Counted from the stretch's first letter, positions 49,801-63,827 are shown. The stretch: DNA of 64,000 bases from Varroa destructor (GCF_002443255.2 NW_019211456.1:43950074-44014073), one strand, 5' to 3'. Numbers and translations are program-made. The notes: generated by a model not told the origin, from the letters alone.

Positions 49801-52500
49801 AAAGACTGTAACCAGTGAAACTGGTCAAATTTTCTCTGCTGTTGATGTTGTCGTCGTCGTCGTCAACGCATACACGTGATGACGCGTATCCGGTCTCTTG
49901 CATGTACCAAAATGCGGACAGACAACTGTCTCTCTTTGAAAATGTCCCGAAAGCGCTCGCAGTTCGAGTTTGCTGGCAAGCGAACTTCGACCCTAGTTGA
50001 GAAAAAACCTGGATATGTTTCTTCTTTAATATTTTCGATATACTCGATAAAAAAATTATCATGATAATAACAATAGCAACAGCGACCGCAGCAGCAGCTG
50101 CAGGAAGACTGCTATATTGCTACAACCTGATGGGCATGGTTATTCCTGTCGCTGTCGCTGTTGCGTGTGCTCCAGCTGCAACGGCTGCGGTTCGTCGGCG
50201 ATGGCGGTGGCCAACGATGTTATTGTTGTTGTTAATTCGGCTGCGGCAGTAGCTGTGATTTTACCGGCGACGGCGGCAGCAGCAGCAGCGGCGCGTTGGT
50301 TAAAGTGTCGGTAGAAATGGAAATGATGCTTCATCAAGTCAAGTAAGTTGACAGGAACTCAACCAGTCCACTTGGGTGGGATAGAGTATACTGGATGGAT
50401 GTTATGTCTGTGTCAGTAGTACCAGAAGCATTCGTACGAAATGGCCATGCAGAGCCTAAATGCCAACGATATATGAGTTAATGGCATGAAGTGCCCGCGA
50501 GGTGGAAATCGGGTGAGGCCAGATGGATATCGAGGGGGAAACAAATAGATCTATCCATGGTGGTACACGGTAACTGGCTACGTGTAGAACTGTGGTAACG
50601 ACGGCGGTTGGGAAGGTCCTGTAATTAACTATATCAATATTAAGCAATACAAAGTGTCAGCGTATGTACGTTGCCTTAAAAACTACGCGGTTCACTGACA
50701 GCGATTGAGTAACTAATCGACTGGAGCCCGCTGGAAGAATTTCGCGTCATAAATGCGCGGTTCAAATGTATAATGAAGTATCGATAATGGTACTTTTTGC
50801 CGGCGGTACAATATGCATATCATCAGATATATGATTTCGAAACAAAATGGTGAGCAACCGCACTAGAGTATAAGAACGAGTTGAAGCGACTCTGGTGAGA
50901 AATAAAAGGCGGAATGCAACACCACCTACTTGTCGTATTGCATATTATGTAAATATTTATATTAATTAATTGATTATTTATGACGAAATGATTTCCTTCT
51001 GAACATATTTTGAATCCATATGGAGAGGTTATCGATATGATGATGGTTGTAATGATGTTGATCATGAGTACAGATATGTGTGAAGAAATGAAGATTATGT
51101 TAATTTATATACTCTGTTTAAAGCTAATTTTATATAGGTCAGTTGAATAGTTTAAGAATAAGATATAGTAATTATACATAATATATAGTAGTAACATTGT
51201 ATATATATATTTGTGTTACAGCACCTATAAAAATATTCTTTATATTTAGCAAAACATAAAAAATATTCTAGCTGTAAGTTGTATTCTACCCATGACTCCC
51301 GTGAATGTATAGACTGTGTCCGACTGAGATGTTTTAATACGAAAAATGTTAATCTGAATTTTCAAATTTTTATGTATTTTATTAGAAGATGAATACATTC
51401 TTGGCAACCAGCCAAAAACTTGAGTACTTGCCACAGCCAATATAATTGACCTGCTGTGGCTTTTTCTATTAGAGGCTGAAAGTTCAAGAGGGTAGCACCC
51501 GCAGCGACAGGGCGCTACGCCGGACATTCGGGCCTTCTGGACTTTCTGGGGTGAGTCACAAGTTCGTATCCTTTAGACGTGCGACATATTAGCACATGAG
51601 ATCGCGACAGGCCAATTTTCGTCACCGAAAATCTGTCACATTTTGTACGAATAGTTGCTACTATTACTAAAAAATATGCCGCTAGTGTATATCAGTAATA
51701 ATTAGCTTTACTTCCTATTTAATCCAACACTAACAGACGGATTAGTTTATTTCTTCAGCAGTGCGTTCAAGGATTCAGTTCATATGCAATCGCCGCTATT
51801 CACGTAGTGCTCGGGCGTTCTCCAATACATACATTGTTGTAGATGCTTTTTATGCTATTCGTAAACGACCTGAGAATATCTAGGTGCAGCAAACGCTAAC
51901 CGTGACTCGTTTTTGGTGAATAATTGAGGTCTCTTTGGTTGTCGTAAATAGAAAAATACGGGCAACGGGCTGAATAGAGCAACAAGTAACCTTGACTAAT
52001 TTGTATTAGCATGAAGTCAAAAATAATTTTAACTAATTTAGGATAAAGATAAATAAGCAATACTCTGCGCTAAGAAGCAGAGGTTTATAACACCTCCTTG
52101 TCGCACCTTTTCTTTCTTTTCACTTTTCGCTTTCCTGGTGGTACAGTTAATCCTAAATAGCTTGAAACTATCATAAATAGCGAATTATCTTCTATACAAG
52201 AGGCTCTTTATTTTGTAACAAAATGCTATGTACACAAGAGTTGTTCAGGAAAAAGCAATTTTCGCATCTTTCGCCTTGCATATAATATTACTGGTACATG
52301 AGCGGGTTTTCTTAAGCATCTGTCTTAATTACTGGAGACGCTTTTTTAAGAAAAATATAGAGAGCGAATGGATTTCGAAGCATTTATCCAATATCTATCT
52401 ATCTATAGCATTATGCGCCTTCTATTGCAGTTTTTGTGCGGTTCAGCAAATGACATTAACAATATCTGTTTTTTTACTTGTTCTTTCATTTTGTTTCCAG
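46840..52500 (+). other. CNOT2 5' intron(s) with possible alternative leader exons
   Basis: No coding exon seen. GC-rich, triplet-repeat islands each end in a donor-like site: about 47,450-47,576 (CAG|GTGATG), 48,220-48,310 (CAG|GTATTT) and 50,050-50,342 (CAA|GTAAGT). None carries an ATG that stays open into the coding exon, so if used they are leader exons. The rest is AT-rich intron. Confidence 0.35.
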
Positions 52501-55500
52501 GCAACGATGAGCTCGCCATCTCCGTCGCAGTTGGCATACGGCCAACCAACGGGCAGTTCGCTAATTCCCTTTTTCGTAGGCTCTCCTGGCCCGCAGGGCG
52601 GCGGTGCCATGGGCGCCAGTGGTGGACTCGGCGGGCCTATGGGCTCTGGAATGGGCAATCCCCGAGACCAAGGCCTACAGCAACCTCCACAACGAGCAGA
52701 TGTAGCAGACATGGAACGCTTCCAGCAAGGATCGAATCGGATAGGAACGCCAACATTGGCTGGGGGTGGGGCCAGTAGAGGTCAGATGGCCGTCGGTGGT
52801 TCTAGACCTATCGGACCCCACAGCAATAACAACAACAATAACAATAACAACAATAGTACCTCACAACAAAATAGTAACAACCAACGGTAGGTTCGAGAAA
52901 AACCTCTCACCTGCGTGTATTTGGATAACACTTAATAATGTTAAGCGGCTGAACATTGTTCTGTATGAGTTATTGTAGTAATAATATAGTTTACTAAGTT
53001 GAAAATCTTATTCTATTTAAATAACACAAGTGAAGACCTTGGTATCTACCAAGGTTATTGAAGTGTTATTTTAAGTTATCCAAGTAGTATATTTGACGTA
53101 ATTGAATTATTTGGACATGTGCAATCAAATGAACAATCATATTCCTTTGTATATCCTACTATGCGCATTGCACTTATAAAAAAAATTGCCGCATATCCAA
53201 ATGCTTGTACTTGAAAATTATTTGTATGTTATGTATTTACATTTTTTTGCTAGCTTTATTTGTACCTAAGGAGAATATTTTAGTGAACATCTTCTAAATT
53301 ATACTACACTTTTTAAATGTGAAAATTAATTATCAATATTAGCTTTGCTCATCGATTCTTTGTGTACTAATGACCTATATTTGACGGCATACGTGCGCAC
53401 CCATGTGATCTCCCTTTACAGGTTCAGTGAGCAAAGTCCGATGCTATGGCGTAATGGCGGTGGAGGTGGGGGTAGTGGCCCTCGGGGGAACCCCTTCAAC
53501 TCGAATCCTTCCCTCGACCTTTCCGAGTTTCCATCATTAACTAACCGCGACTCAGCAGCCAACATTAACCCTATGTCCGGCAGAACACCTTACGGTGAGT
53601 TTATATCACTGGTGCTATATGATACGTATATCTTCGAAGTCAATGATACCATACTTTGCTCTGTGCTACATCCTCCGCGATATTAGCCATAGCATCGTTG
53701 TGCAGTGCTTGTGCAATGCTACATTTCGCATGACGCGCGCTATGCCGCGTGTATTAGCCAAGATATGTTGAAAGATTGACTTCATCGATGTATCTATTTA
53801 ATTGTATTATGGAGCAACAGATTTTACTATTTCGTTCATTTTCATCCGACCTGAAAGACTATCTCGATTTTAGGAAACTATCGAAATTGATATTTACGAA
53901 GTTATTATTATAATTATCACATTTTACGAACACTGAGTTCTAAGATAAAGAGTAACGGGAGGGCGGAACGAGGTAAAGAACACGATATTTTGAACACTTT
54001 CGGCGATTTCGACAGGAACAGTCACTTTGCACTAACGAAGTGAGAGATAAAAAAAATCGTTGCTATACTACGATTATCTATTGTAGAATTAGGCCAGATT
54101 TGCTTTGGGCCGAAGAGCTAAGACCTGCCATATTTGGTATAGCGTATACAGTTGTAAGCCTACAGTTGTCTGTGGTATTGTAATTAGTGACACACGTTGT
54201 TGGTGGTAGATAGTAATATAAGTAGACATAATACGGTGTGTACCATTTTGCATCCGAACTCATATTGTGATTTTAACTATTTTTGCAGTTGTGAGACTCA
54301 ATCAACATTTTGCATGTGGGTATTATGTTTATCTTCTGCGTTTTGCCCCTCCATTCCTTGCCCTCCCTTTTTCAGTCCTTACATTTTACTCTGTTGTTTT
54401 TTTCTATATCGATCAGTGTTTTCGAAGAGAGCACCTGCTATTTTGCGAGCATTTAGAACTATACGACAGATACCTCAAAGCTTATTCAGACTTATTACGA
54501 AAACGTTGGATTTATAATTATATATCAACGAAAATGGCGTTTACCTAACGTATAATGCACTGTTCAAAAATCCAGAGAAACACGCTGTTACAACAATTAA
54601 TATCATTACGTTAGTTGGTGTTGATTTCCAATCAATCTCATATAGATTTTTTCTGTTGCGAGTAAAAGGTACTGAAATTCTGTGGCATTGGCTGTTTCCG
54701 AAGTTTCCACGAACCCGTAAAAGCAATTTTTCAATTTCATTATTGATTAAATTTTGTCAGTTCCGACGCCATATTCGATAAAAGGAGATTAACTTTATCA
54801 CACGTTAGCTCCTCGAAAACACTGGACATCGTGGAATGCATTGCGTTCTTATCTAATTTCGTAGATTTAAAGAAAAATATATAATTTATATGTATTAATA
54901 GAAACAGATCACATTTTTACGTACGTGTACACAAATATTTAGCTATTAATGTACATTACCATTTCTATTATCGCACATTTTGAAGACTTTTATCTACTGC
55001 ATCCCATTGAACTAATATATTCCTTCTTTGTTACCCTCTATGAAGCTAATCCATATGATAAGTGCAGGTGATAAATGAGAAGTTCTAATGTTGGTTTACC
55101 CCTTCCTGCCTGGTATTCCCTGCTCATCTGCTCACACCGGTACTGATTTGGTCATCGGTTCTGCAGTTGGCATGGTAAAAAACCCTAATAGCGAAGCTAG
55201 TGAATTTCACATTCAAAACGAGGACTTCCCTGCGTTACCTGGCTCGAACCATAGCAATCTCGGCAATCAACAGAGTCCAAGCACAACAGGACCCCAACAG
55301 GATACTAGCGGCAACCCCGGAAGCAATTCTCAGCAGCAGATCTCGCAACAGGTGATATATAGTTCGTAACTATTTTTAACCTGTACGAGATCGTTTAAAA
55401 TTCTACCATTCGCCGTCCGCTCTACTTCAAGCCCACATTATGCAGCCGTAGACAAAGGTCACAAGGTTTCATTAAGCCTTCATATTGTTAGCGACCCTAG

Positions 55501-56554
55501 AGTTAGAACTTGGCTGGAGATCAATCTAGCAAACAACTACTCAAAGGGCTGGATAACAACATAGAAACAAAGTCACAAAATCTTCATCTTACATGGGTTT
55601 TTCCTATATTTTATTCTAGAATTTTGTAGTAGAAAAAAATCTGCTATTTGTGATTTATTGTCATTCACTGGCGTTCGTAAGATTGTTGCTTTGCTTTGTG
55701 CATTGGGTGAATTGAATCATTCCGCGAAAATCTATGCTTAGAGACATAAATTAGAGACAGGTAACCTCTCAATCTAACCCATCGGACTTCTTACCTGTTT
55801 CCAGGTAAATAACGCAAAGAATGGCCTTTCAAATGGACACATTATGACGGGTGATAAGAGTGTCAACGGAGGGCCGCTAAAAGGGGACCCGGCAGGACTA
55901 GCATCTCATCAAGGCAACCCGAGCGGTCAGAGTGCTGTTGGTAGTCGGAAGCAGATCATAACGACGAAAGACGGCCGGGTAAGCAATATCCCTCCCGGTA
56001 TGATTCGCGATCAGTACGGCATGGTTGGTCTGTTGACCTTCATCCGCGTAGCAGAAAGCGAACCGAATCTTGTGACGTTGGCACTAGGTTCGGACCTGAC
56101 AACACTTGGGTTAAATCTTAACTCGCAAGAGAATCTGTTCACGGTATTCGGTGGACCCTGGGCCGAGCAGGCATTACGGCCGCATGAGATGGAGTACAGC
56201 GTGCCGACGGAGTACCTCATTAACTCACAGATCAAAGACAAACTATCGCCTATCAAATTGCACCGCTATAGTGAAGACACACTATTCTTTCTGTTCTATA
56301 TGTATGGTGGGGACATTATGCAGCTTGTGGCCGCATCCGAATTGTATAATCGGGATTGGCGGTTCCATCGCGACGAGCGGGTGTGGATCACGCGGGCCGG
56401 CATCAATCCGACAGAGAAGACTAGTACGTACGAACGAGGTACATATTATTTCTTTGACCCCGTCAACTGGCGGAAGGTTGCGAAGGAGTTCCACCTTGAG
56501 TATGAGCGACTCGAGGAGCGTCCACCTCCACTAAGTTTCCCTAGCGGCTTGTGA
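52501..56554 (+). CDS. CNOT2: CNOT2 (Regena/NOT2), CCR4-NOT subunit
   Basis: CCR4-NOT complex subunit 2, which pairs with CNOT3 through the NOT box and anchors them to CNOT1 for mRNA deadenylation and repression. Exons: 52501-52886 (ATG 52507, after acceptor TTTCCAG), 53422-53594, 55167-55351, 55805-56554. Phases join cleanly to 495 residues (human 540). The N-terminus is Gly/Pro/Asn-rich and shorter than the vertebrate one. DLSEFPSLTNR (exon 3) and FHIQNEDFPALPG (exon 4) are the conserved linear motifs. The last exon holds the whole C-terminal part: IPPGMIRDQYGMVGLLTFIR, LALGSDLTTLGLNLNSQENL, and a NOT box with RDERVWITRAG, YERGTYYFFDPVNWRKVAKE and FHLEYERLEER. The end, PPPLSFPSGL, differs from vertebrate CNOT2 but recurs in the paralog at the window's right edge. 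Confidence 0.96.
53020..53070. repeat. Near-palindrome in a CNOT2 intron
   Basis: A 51-base near-palindrome. Inner arms ACCTTGGTA (53036-53044) and TACCAAGGT (53047-53055) are exact with a 2-base loop. Outer arms AATAACAC and GTGTTATT are exact, separated by a small unpaired stretch. Confidence 0.75.
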
Positions 56555-59500
56555 TCAAGCAATTCGTCGTCGTAGTACAGGCCAGACCATTCGTCCCGTT
56601 TATCTCGTTCAAGTCGTAGCTATCGCGGATGGATGGTCGGCCGTTTTGTCAGTCAATTGTCAGTCAATCTTAATGGTTCGATTGATTGGTGATAGATATG
56701 GTTCTTCAGGTGATTCAGGCCAGCATTCAGAAAGGCGTCGGTGTGCGTTGTATATTTGATTGCTGGCCAGCCACTGGCTCGAAAGCTGCCTCATCCGAGC
56801 CTTGCGGGACCCTGACGAACCGGCTGGTCTGGTGGACGGTTAGGTCTGAGCTCTGTAGCTGCACTCTACATATGCCGCCTTCTTCAAGTGCTTACCTGTA
56901 GGTGGCTAGCAGAACGAAGTAAGGGCCAAAGCTGATCCACCGACCAGCCGGCGCGTCGTTGTGTGAGGAAACAACTCTGTGTAGGTTTCTTGTAGGGGGT
57001 CCGAGGCCAGCTAGCCGTGTCTACTGTGTGTGTATGAAGATGATGATGAAAATGAAAAGAAGAAGAGGAGGCGAGCGCTGCTGGCTGATCTCTCCGTGGA
57101 TGAGGGGCACGAGTCTTGGCAGCAGTCTGTCACATATTTAAGAGCTGAATCGGTTGGTGGGCGCTGCTCGGTCGCGGTGAATGTAGTTAGTGGTTGATTG
57201 ATATTCCACGCTATTCCGTTGTATTCCACGCTATTCCACATACGAAAAACGTCAAAACGTTGTGTGGTGAGGCCCTTTCGTCGAAAAGGACCCTTTGTCC
57301 GCTCCTATAGCAAGCTACTACAACTAAAGCTACAATTACAACTGCGATTTGCATCTGCATCTGCTACTGCTCTACCACAGCTAAATATCAGTCATCTCGT
57401 CTTCTGTCCGTTTCGATACCTCTCTATATTCACTTTGTCGTAGGCCTGAGATGTCTGAAGAAGAAGACAAAGAAAAGGAACGGAAACATACAACAAACAG
57501 CAAATAAATCATGGCGCGTGAAGGGGCAACTCGGCCTTCATAAGCTCGCCAGATGTTCGCCGTCGGTCTTATCCGCTATCCACCATGTTTTGTATATGTA
57601 AAGCAGACAAATTCATCACGTCAATAACAAACAGAAGCGACCTCAAAAGTAAAACAAACAGGGAAATATTAAAAGAAAGAGATTTTGACAGTAAACAAAG
57701 AAGGCCACAAGGGACCAAGCCACCATTGGAAAGTAAATATATCGGAGCGAAATCATTTGTTTTTCCGTTGTTAGTGGATTTTACTCAATTCTCCACAGAT
57801 GCACTTAGACTGATCCAGCGATTACAACAACAATAGTAATTATTATTACAATATTAAAAGTTATATTTTCAGTATTAAGAATGGCTTGTCCGTGTATTCG
57901 TACAATACTGCACACAAAATTCGGATTTAGTTTTGTTTTGAAATAAACTACCCGACTAGTTAGCAAGTTAGCTAAGCAATATAAAGGCAAATAATGGTCA
58001 GGATGTGTAAAGAACAAAAAGACTGTAACGAGAGTGAATCCAGTGTCATGGTCAGGAACGTTTGGGAATGTCAGACATGGGATTATTTTTTCTTGTTGTT
58101 ACAAAAATAAACCCTGTCATAGGAAATGTATAATAACAATAACAACCATTAGTAATATAATAATTTAAACATTAATGGCTATACTGTTCCATTACTGCGT
58201 CCATTGTTAGCCACCTAGCTTCAATTGCATTTATTAGCTTACTCAGATTCTTAATTTAGCACTGACCTCATCCAAACAATGCTGACCTCGGCACTAAGCG
58301 CACTTTTTTTGGGTTTTTCAAGGGTTTTCTTTTTGCTTTTTACACATGCTGGACCCAATTTTTTTGCTCAGCCAGCTTGCCAGATGAATAGCTCATTTCA
58401 AAGCAAATAACAATTTGAATCTCTTACGCATTAGAGAACCAATACACAGAAAAAATATCACCATTTTTGTTCATACTATTACCATTATTATTGTAATCGC
58501 TTCATCAGTATTTATGAAAGCGGAATCGTGAGAAATTTAGTCAAATTCATGCATAAAAGGAAACAAATTAAAATTTAACATCCGTTTGCTAGAAGTTCCT
58601 TTGTTGACAACCGTGCCTTTGAGTATATCGATTGCACGAGCACGTTAAAATAGCTTACCAGTCAATTGATGAAACAACCCTGAAAACATTCATTTTTTAT
58701 ACTTGATTTTGCTTCGAAAGATTTGCTTGCCAATAGTTGTTTAATTCCCTGTAGTTTTTTGTTTGTGTGTTTTAAATTCAGTTATGAAGATTTTGTTGGC
58801 AATTGACTAGGGAGGGGCAATATATATAGGGAACGATAACTAAGTGATGGGAATGACGCCGAAATAAGAATCTGACTCCGTAAGAAAATGCAATCAAGAC
58901 AGATTGGTTCACAAGAGTCGCAGTAGCAGTTTAACATAATTTTCATATTTTGAGATGACAAAAATTATATTTTGATGGAGATTTGATTTTGGTATTAAAA
59001 TGTAGTACTGAAAGATAGAAAAGAATAGAAAATCATGGGGAGAATAGGGAGAATGGTGGCGGTGAACTACCAGTTGTGCCGTAAGCCTGAAAGCAGTGTT
59101 TTGTTTTAGTTCGGAGATATAAAAAATGAACACGAAAAGAATAAAAATGAAGCAAGTAGAAAATTTATTTTTTGCTTGCTGCATTTTTGTTCTTCATCGA
59201 GGTCAGTAGTGTTTGGCCTGCTGCTATTGTTGCTTTCAATACAGTCCGGCTTTTAATACAATTTGACTGAAGTTGCCGATGGATGCCTCAGCTAATACAA
59301 GGCCCTGCCTACGGATAAACACGCGCCCTGTCATTTTGAGTTTTGTTGTAAAATTTTCGTTGATAACTAAGTGAGGAGGAATAACACGGCACAATGATAA
59401 GGTGACGAGGTCAACGCTAAATTAAGGATCTGGCAAATGCAATTGAAGCAAAGTGGTAAACAATAGCCGCAGTAGCGAAACAGTAGAACCATCAATGTTT

Positions 59501-59710
59501 AAATAATACAGCAGAGAATACAGTGGTGGGATACAAGTGTGTAAGTTTAAATGGAACAAAGACTGTGAATAGAATATTATTAGTATATATAACTGTGTTT
59601 ATTATTGTAACAGCAACAAGAAACTGTAAAAGTGAAAATCATCCCGTATATGTATTTCTTCTTTCACCTTTGAGCGAACGACGATGACGACGATGAAAAC
59701 AATCCTACAG

Positions 59711-59764
59711 TAACAACAACAACAACAACAACAACCACAACAACAGCCACAACAACAACAACAA
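59711..59764. repeat. AAC trinucleotide repeat
   Basis: AAC/ACA repeats with a few CCA interruptions in the putative CNOT2 3' UTR. Confidence 0.9.
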
Positions 59765-59976
59765 ACAAAAACACACGACGATATTTGACGGTTCAGACGG
59801 CGGCAGAAATCGCGCTTGGCCCAAGATGTGGTTATGTCTGCTATTTTTATTGATTATATGCACAAAGCAATGAAAGAAAACAAGCAAAAAACGAACGAAA
59901 ACAATTATAATGCTGGTGATAATAATAGTGAATAAAATACCTGCACAACGCGTAAGTGACGGCAACCGACATAAGA

Positions 59977-60000
59977 AAGAGAGAGAGAGAGAGAGAGAGT
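59977..60000. repeat. GA microsatellite
   Basis: About 12 GA units. Confidence 0.85.
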
Positions 60001-60779
60001 GAAAATAGGCAAAGACAAAAACGAAAAACACTTAGCAACGAAAATTTGTGCTGGCATTCGGCTGAAGAGCGGGGTAACAAAAAGTCAGTGAAGAATCTCT
60101 ACTCTTTATTTGCTCTCACCTTCGTTACTGCGCAGCTAGCGCCTGATAAATTCGAGTCGGTTTGTAGTTTCAAGGTTTGAAATGTACTAATTCACCTATT
60201 AATAATTGATCGGACCATAAGAGAAATTCAGCTGAAATCAGAGTCAAATAAGGCAGAAAACAACTAGAAGGCGAATGAAAATTCATTTAACAACTAGAAT
60301 AATCTTTTTAAAAGGCAAATCGCCAAACTGCTGCTTCTGACGGTGTTCGTAATGATAATGATGATGAGACAGCTAATGATGGTGATCATGATGCGAATGA
60401 TTAACAATTAACGATGCTGAGAAGAATCGATCGATTGCTTTGATAGTGGTAATGCAATGATGATACTGATGACAATGTAAAGATGGAGAACATAAATATA
60501 TTATAAAATATAATACTACATTGATGGATGGAGCTGCTGCAACTCTCAAACTCAAACTCGCGCGCGTCACTGTGGACCAACGAGCTGTACAGTCATTCCG
60601 GGGGTTCATGGACGCGTGTCTTCTGTGAATATGTAAAGTGTTGATCACTCTGAGGGAAAACGCGTGCTGCTACGGGAAATAGGGTGGGATAGTGACGGGA
60701 GATTTAATGACGCATACGACAAGAATAATTATGAGGAAAAACATCACTGTCAAGACAACTACAACATTGAGACATCATC

Positions 60780-60850
60780 AACATTCACAACGAAGACAAC
60801 AACAACAACAACGACAACATCAATAACATTAACAACAATAACAACATACA
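60780..60850. repeat. AAC-rich repeat
   Basis: AAC/ACG/ACA triplets, imperfect, in the putative CNOT2 3' UTR. Confidence 0.8.
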
Positions 60851-61215
60851 GGGGACAATAGAAGTAAAAAAAATAGGACTGAAACATCAATAGCGATTAG
60901 GAGAAGTAAGAACAAAACGACCAATGTTTAAAAGAAAAGTAACTACATATATACATATATATATAAATATAAAAAGAAAATATAAATATTAAGTAAATAA
61001 ATGCCGTAGTGTATCTCAATACATAAACGGACCCGGTTTACATTTCCTGTTTGTTACTAGCGATGAGGATGAAAGTAACTGCAATATTAATTTTCATTTA
61101 TTCTATTATGTGTTGTTAAAAATTGAGAAAATGAGTCGCGTTATTCAAATTGTACCAAGGTCGAATTACACTATTACAATAAGTAACTAGTTAATATATA
61201 TATATATCATAGTTA

Positions 61216-61243
61216 TAACAACAGTCGTTATTGACTGTTGTTA
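61216..61243. repeat. Hairpin with 11-bp perfect arms
   Basis: TAACAACAGTC (61216-61226) and its exact reverse complement GACTGTTGTTA (61233-61243), loop GTTATT. Confidence 0.75.
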
Positions 61244-61800
61244 CAATCGCGGTACCGTGCATGTGTGCGAACCTCACCGCAAAGAGCAAAATATCGAAGT
61301 CTAAAGCCGGGTTGAATTTTTTGACCCAATGTTCATAATCCTTAGCTCGAATCATGCCTCGGAAAATGAACAGTTTCTACCGGTAATCAGCCAATTGAGG
61401 GATACATGACAACAACGTCACTCGAACACTCATCTCGACCACAAACAATGACGCCAAGACAGACAATCACACAACTGCATTGACATTCGCAAACGCACAT
61501 GATTTAGACTTTTCAACTATTCCATTGGCATAAAGACCTGCTAGCCATTTCGTGTAGCGGAAACGACGCCGATGGAAACAGGAACAGCCACAGAAACAAC
61601 AACAATAACAACGATATAAATACCCATAATACAACAATAAAACTCCAGCAACAAAAAGCAAAGTGGAATTACACACGACAGCATGAGAAAACAACTGGAC
61701 TAAGCGGCATCAACAACTGCTATATATATGTATGTATATATATACACTATCACCAGTGGACGGAATAGAGGCAAACCAACTGATTGAGGCAAAACAAAGG

Positions 61801-63827
61801 TAAATAAATCTTATTTCATCCGTCGTACAAATAATATCCGTTTCTTTTTCTCGTTAGCTGGAGAGAACCTAAAAAGTGTGAATTATGATAAATAGATGTA
61901 GGATCATTTGGTATAAAACACTGTGGACGCGTCTAGTAACTACGACTTGTTGAGTTCGGCAACAACGAGTTTTCACTTAACCTTTCCAAGGCAAACATCT
62001 CTATATTTAACGGGCTTTCGCAATTCCCTTTCGTTGTTGTTTCAAAAAATGCTGTTAAATTTTCTGCTGGGCGTATATGCAAATTTGCACCTTAGTTGAG
62101 CGAGCTAATGTATTTGAGATGAAACTCTCTATTATAATTCTACCGTATATTATTAAAAAACGTCCGATATTCTTTGTACTGGCTATTTGAACTTACTCAT
62201 TGACTCGATGTTCTTCTCGTTACCGTAACTAAAGTCTCTTAACACAGCTGCCCCACCACTTGGATAATTGCAGAACTATTTTTTGCCTGATAATAATATC
62301 TGACGTTACTGAAAATTTTAACAGACCTAAACATTTTTTAGTAATTTTACACCATTGATTTTTCGGATCAGCTTTCTTAAGGACTCATTTGAACTTTAGT
62401 GACAGAACTCCGGTACATTTAAGAATCCGTATAGTATTAGCGCAGCATTATATAAACAGTTGAAAGAATCAGCTATACAATACGTGTTTGACAAGAATAC
62501 GAAGGGCCGTTCGATAGGTGGGAGAACTAAAATCAGGTAAAATTGAAATGTAAAGAAACATGTTTATATGAACGAAAAAAAAAATACTATTAGAAATTAG
62601 AGTATAAAAGCAAAACAAGCAAGCACTTCATCCGTTATATGCCTTAGATAATTTCCTTTCCAGTTGCGCTTAGCTATTTGCAGATACAATAATATAATAT
62701 ACAAGTCCCTATTATGCGAAATACTGTGAGAACAAGTAGCTAACCATTAATGCTTAATTTTTGCTCATCCAATTTCTTATCAATTTAGTGAGATAGCTCT
62801 AATAAATAAAACACTGATTAGGATTTAGCTCCGCAGACAGCAACATGATAAATAATACCATCGAGTTTTCAAATAACAAATTACATTATATTTATTCTAA
62901 CAATAACAGGTGCTCAACTCACGATTCGTTTCCTTATGATCTGAATATAATTTTTTATATGGTGCCTATAGAAAAGTAGCTTCTAGCCATTTTCTAGCAT
63001 CTGATTAATTCAGACATACATTTTTACATTAATAATGGCATAGGTTTAATTTTGCTTGATTCCCAATGTTTTTTACGGTCCAAGATGACACGACCCGATG
63101 AATCGCACAAGTGAAAATTAGGACAGTGGTTGCAAGCTACAATCAATTTGTACAGAACTCTGCTATTCAACAGGAAATGTTTTGGTGATTGTTTGTTGAG
63201 GCTTCAGATTTTAGTCGATCAACAGGCTTGAGACGTATTATATTCTTAACTGGCTTCGTAAAAAGTTCAGCTTACCAAAATGCTACCTTTGTGGAAACTA
63301 CCAGCGTTATCTTGGCACTGGACAGTTCATTTGTTCACTGACAGTTTGTCATTGTGGTAGGCCCAACTTTTTTAAACTGGCTTACTTTTAGATTAACAAC
63401 AACAGGGACGGGTCGAAAATTTCTGCTACGAGCCCTCAGCGATGAACTTCTAATTTTCTCGTACAGCTGTGATCGTCGCAGAAGTTCCCTTTAATAATTT
63501 GCTTTTGGCCTAGTTGACAAACGACGGTTAATTGTGGCTTTACGAAAATCTGGATAGCTTATTGGCTCTTGATACCGAAGCGCGCACTAGTGGCGGACGT
63601 TTTATGAATTTTTGTTGAGGAAAATTTGAAGATTACGTTGACAAAAGTCGAAATTAGTTCAACGCTTCCATTTTATGCAATTAAACTTATATGCTCAATG
63701 CATAAATGAAGAGATCCAACCCACAGTCAGTTATTATATATGCATATGAAAATCAGCAGCTGTTTGCACGCTATAAATATTTTACTTCGCGGCTATATCG
63801 TCTACTGGTGTGATTATCGTTCGCATA
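61801..63827. other. Spacer between CNOT2 and the CNOT2-like gene
   Basis: AT-rich, with no exon found. It should hold the 3' ends of both convergent genes. Confidence 0.5.

Larger units (their letters stand above)
56555..61800 (+). other. Probable long 3' UTR / downstream region of CNOT2
   Basis: No convincing gene on either strand. From about 57.3 kb the plus strand is A over T in many places and holds AAC repeats (59711-59764, 60780-60850), a GA repeat (59977-60000) and ACA words. This is the same style as the region after Syncrip. A direct repeat of ATTCCACGCTATTCC lies at 57203-57238. A plus-strand 3' UTR is the simplest reading, but its end is not visible. Confidence 0.4.

Noticed and set aside
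52228..52506. In-frame upstream extension of the first CNOT2 coding exon
   Set aside because: The TTTCCAG acceptor at 52500 and the AT-rich, hydrophobic translation show this is intron; ATG 52507 is the better start.
55088..55166. ATG-containing extension before CNOT2 exon 4
   Set aside because: The acceptor CTGCAG at 55166 gives VGMV directly after TPY, matching the family; upstream bases are intron.
57585..57836. 83-residue open frame in the CNOT2 downstream region
   Set aside because: No motif, no splice partners, composition like the surrounding A-rich tract.
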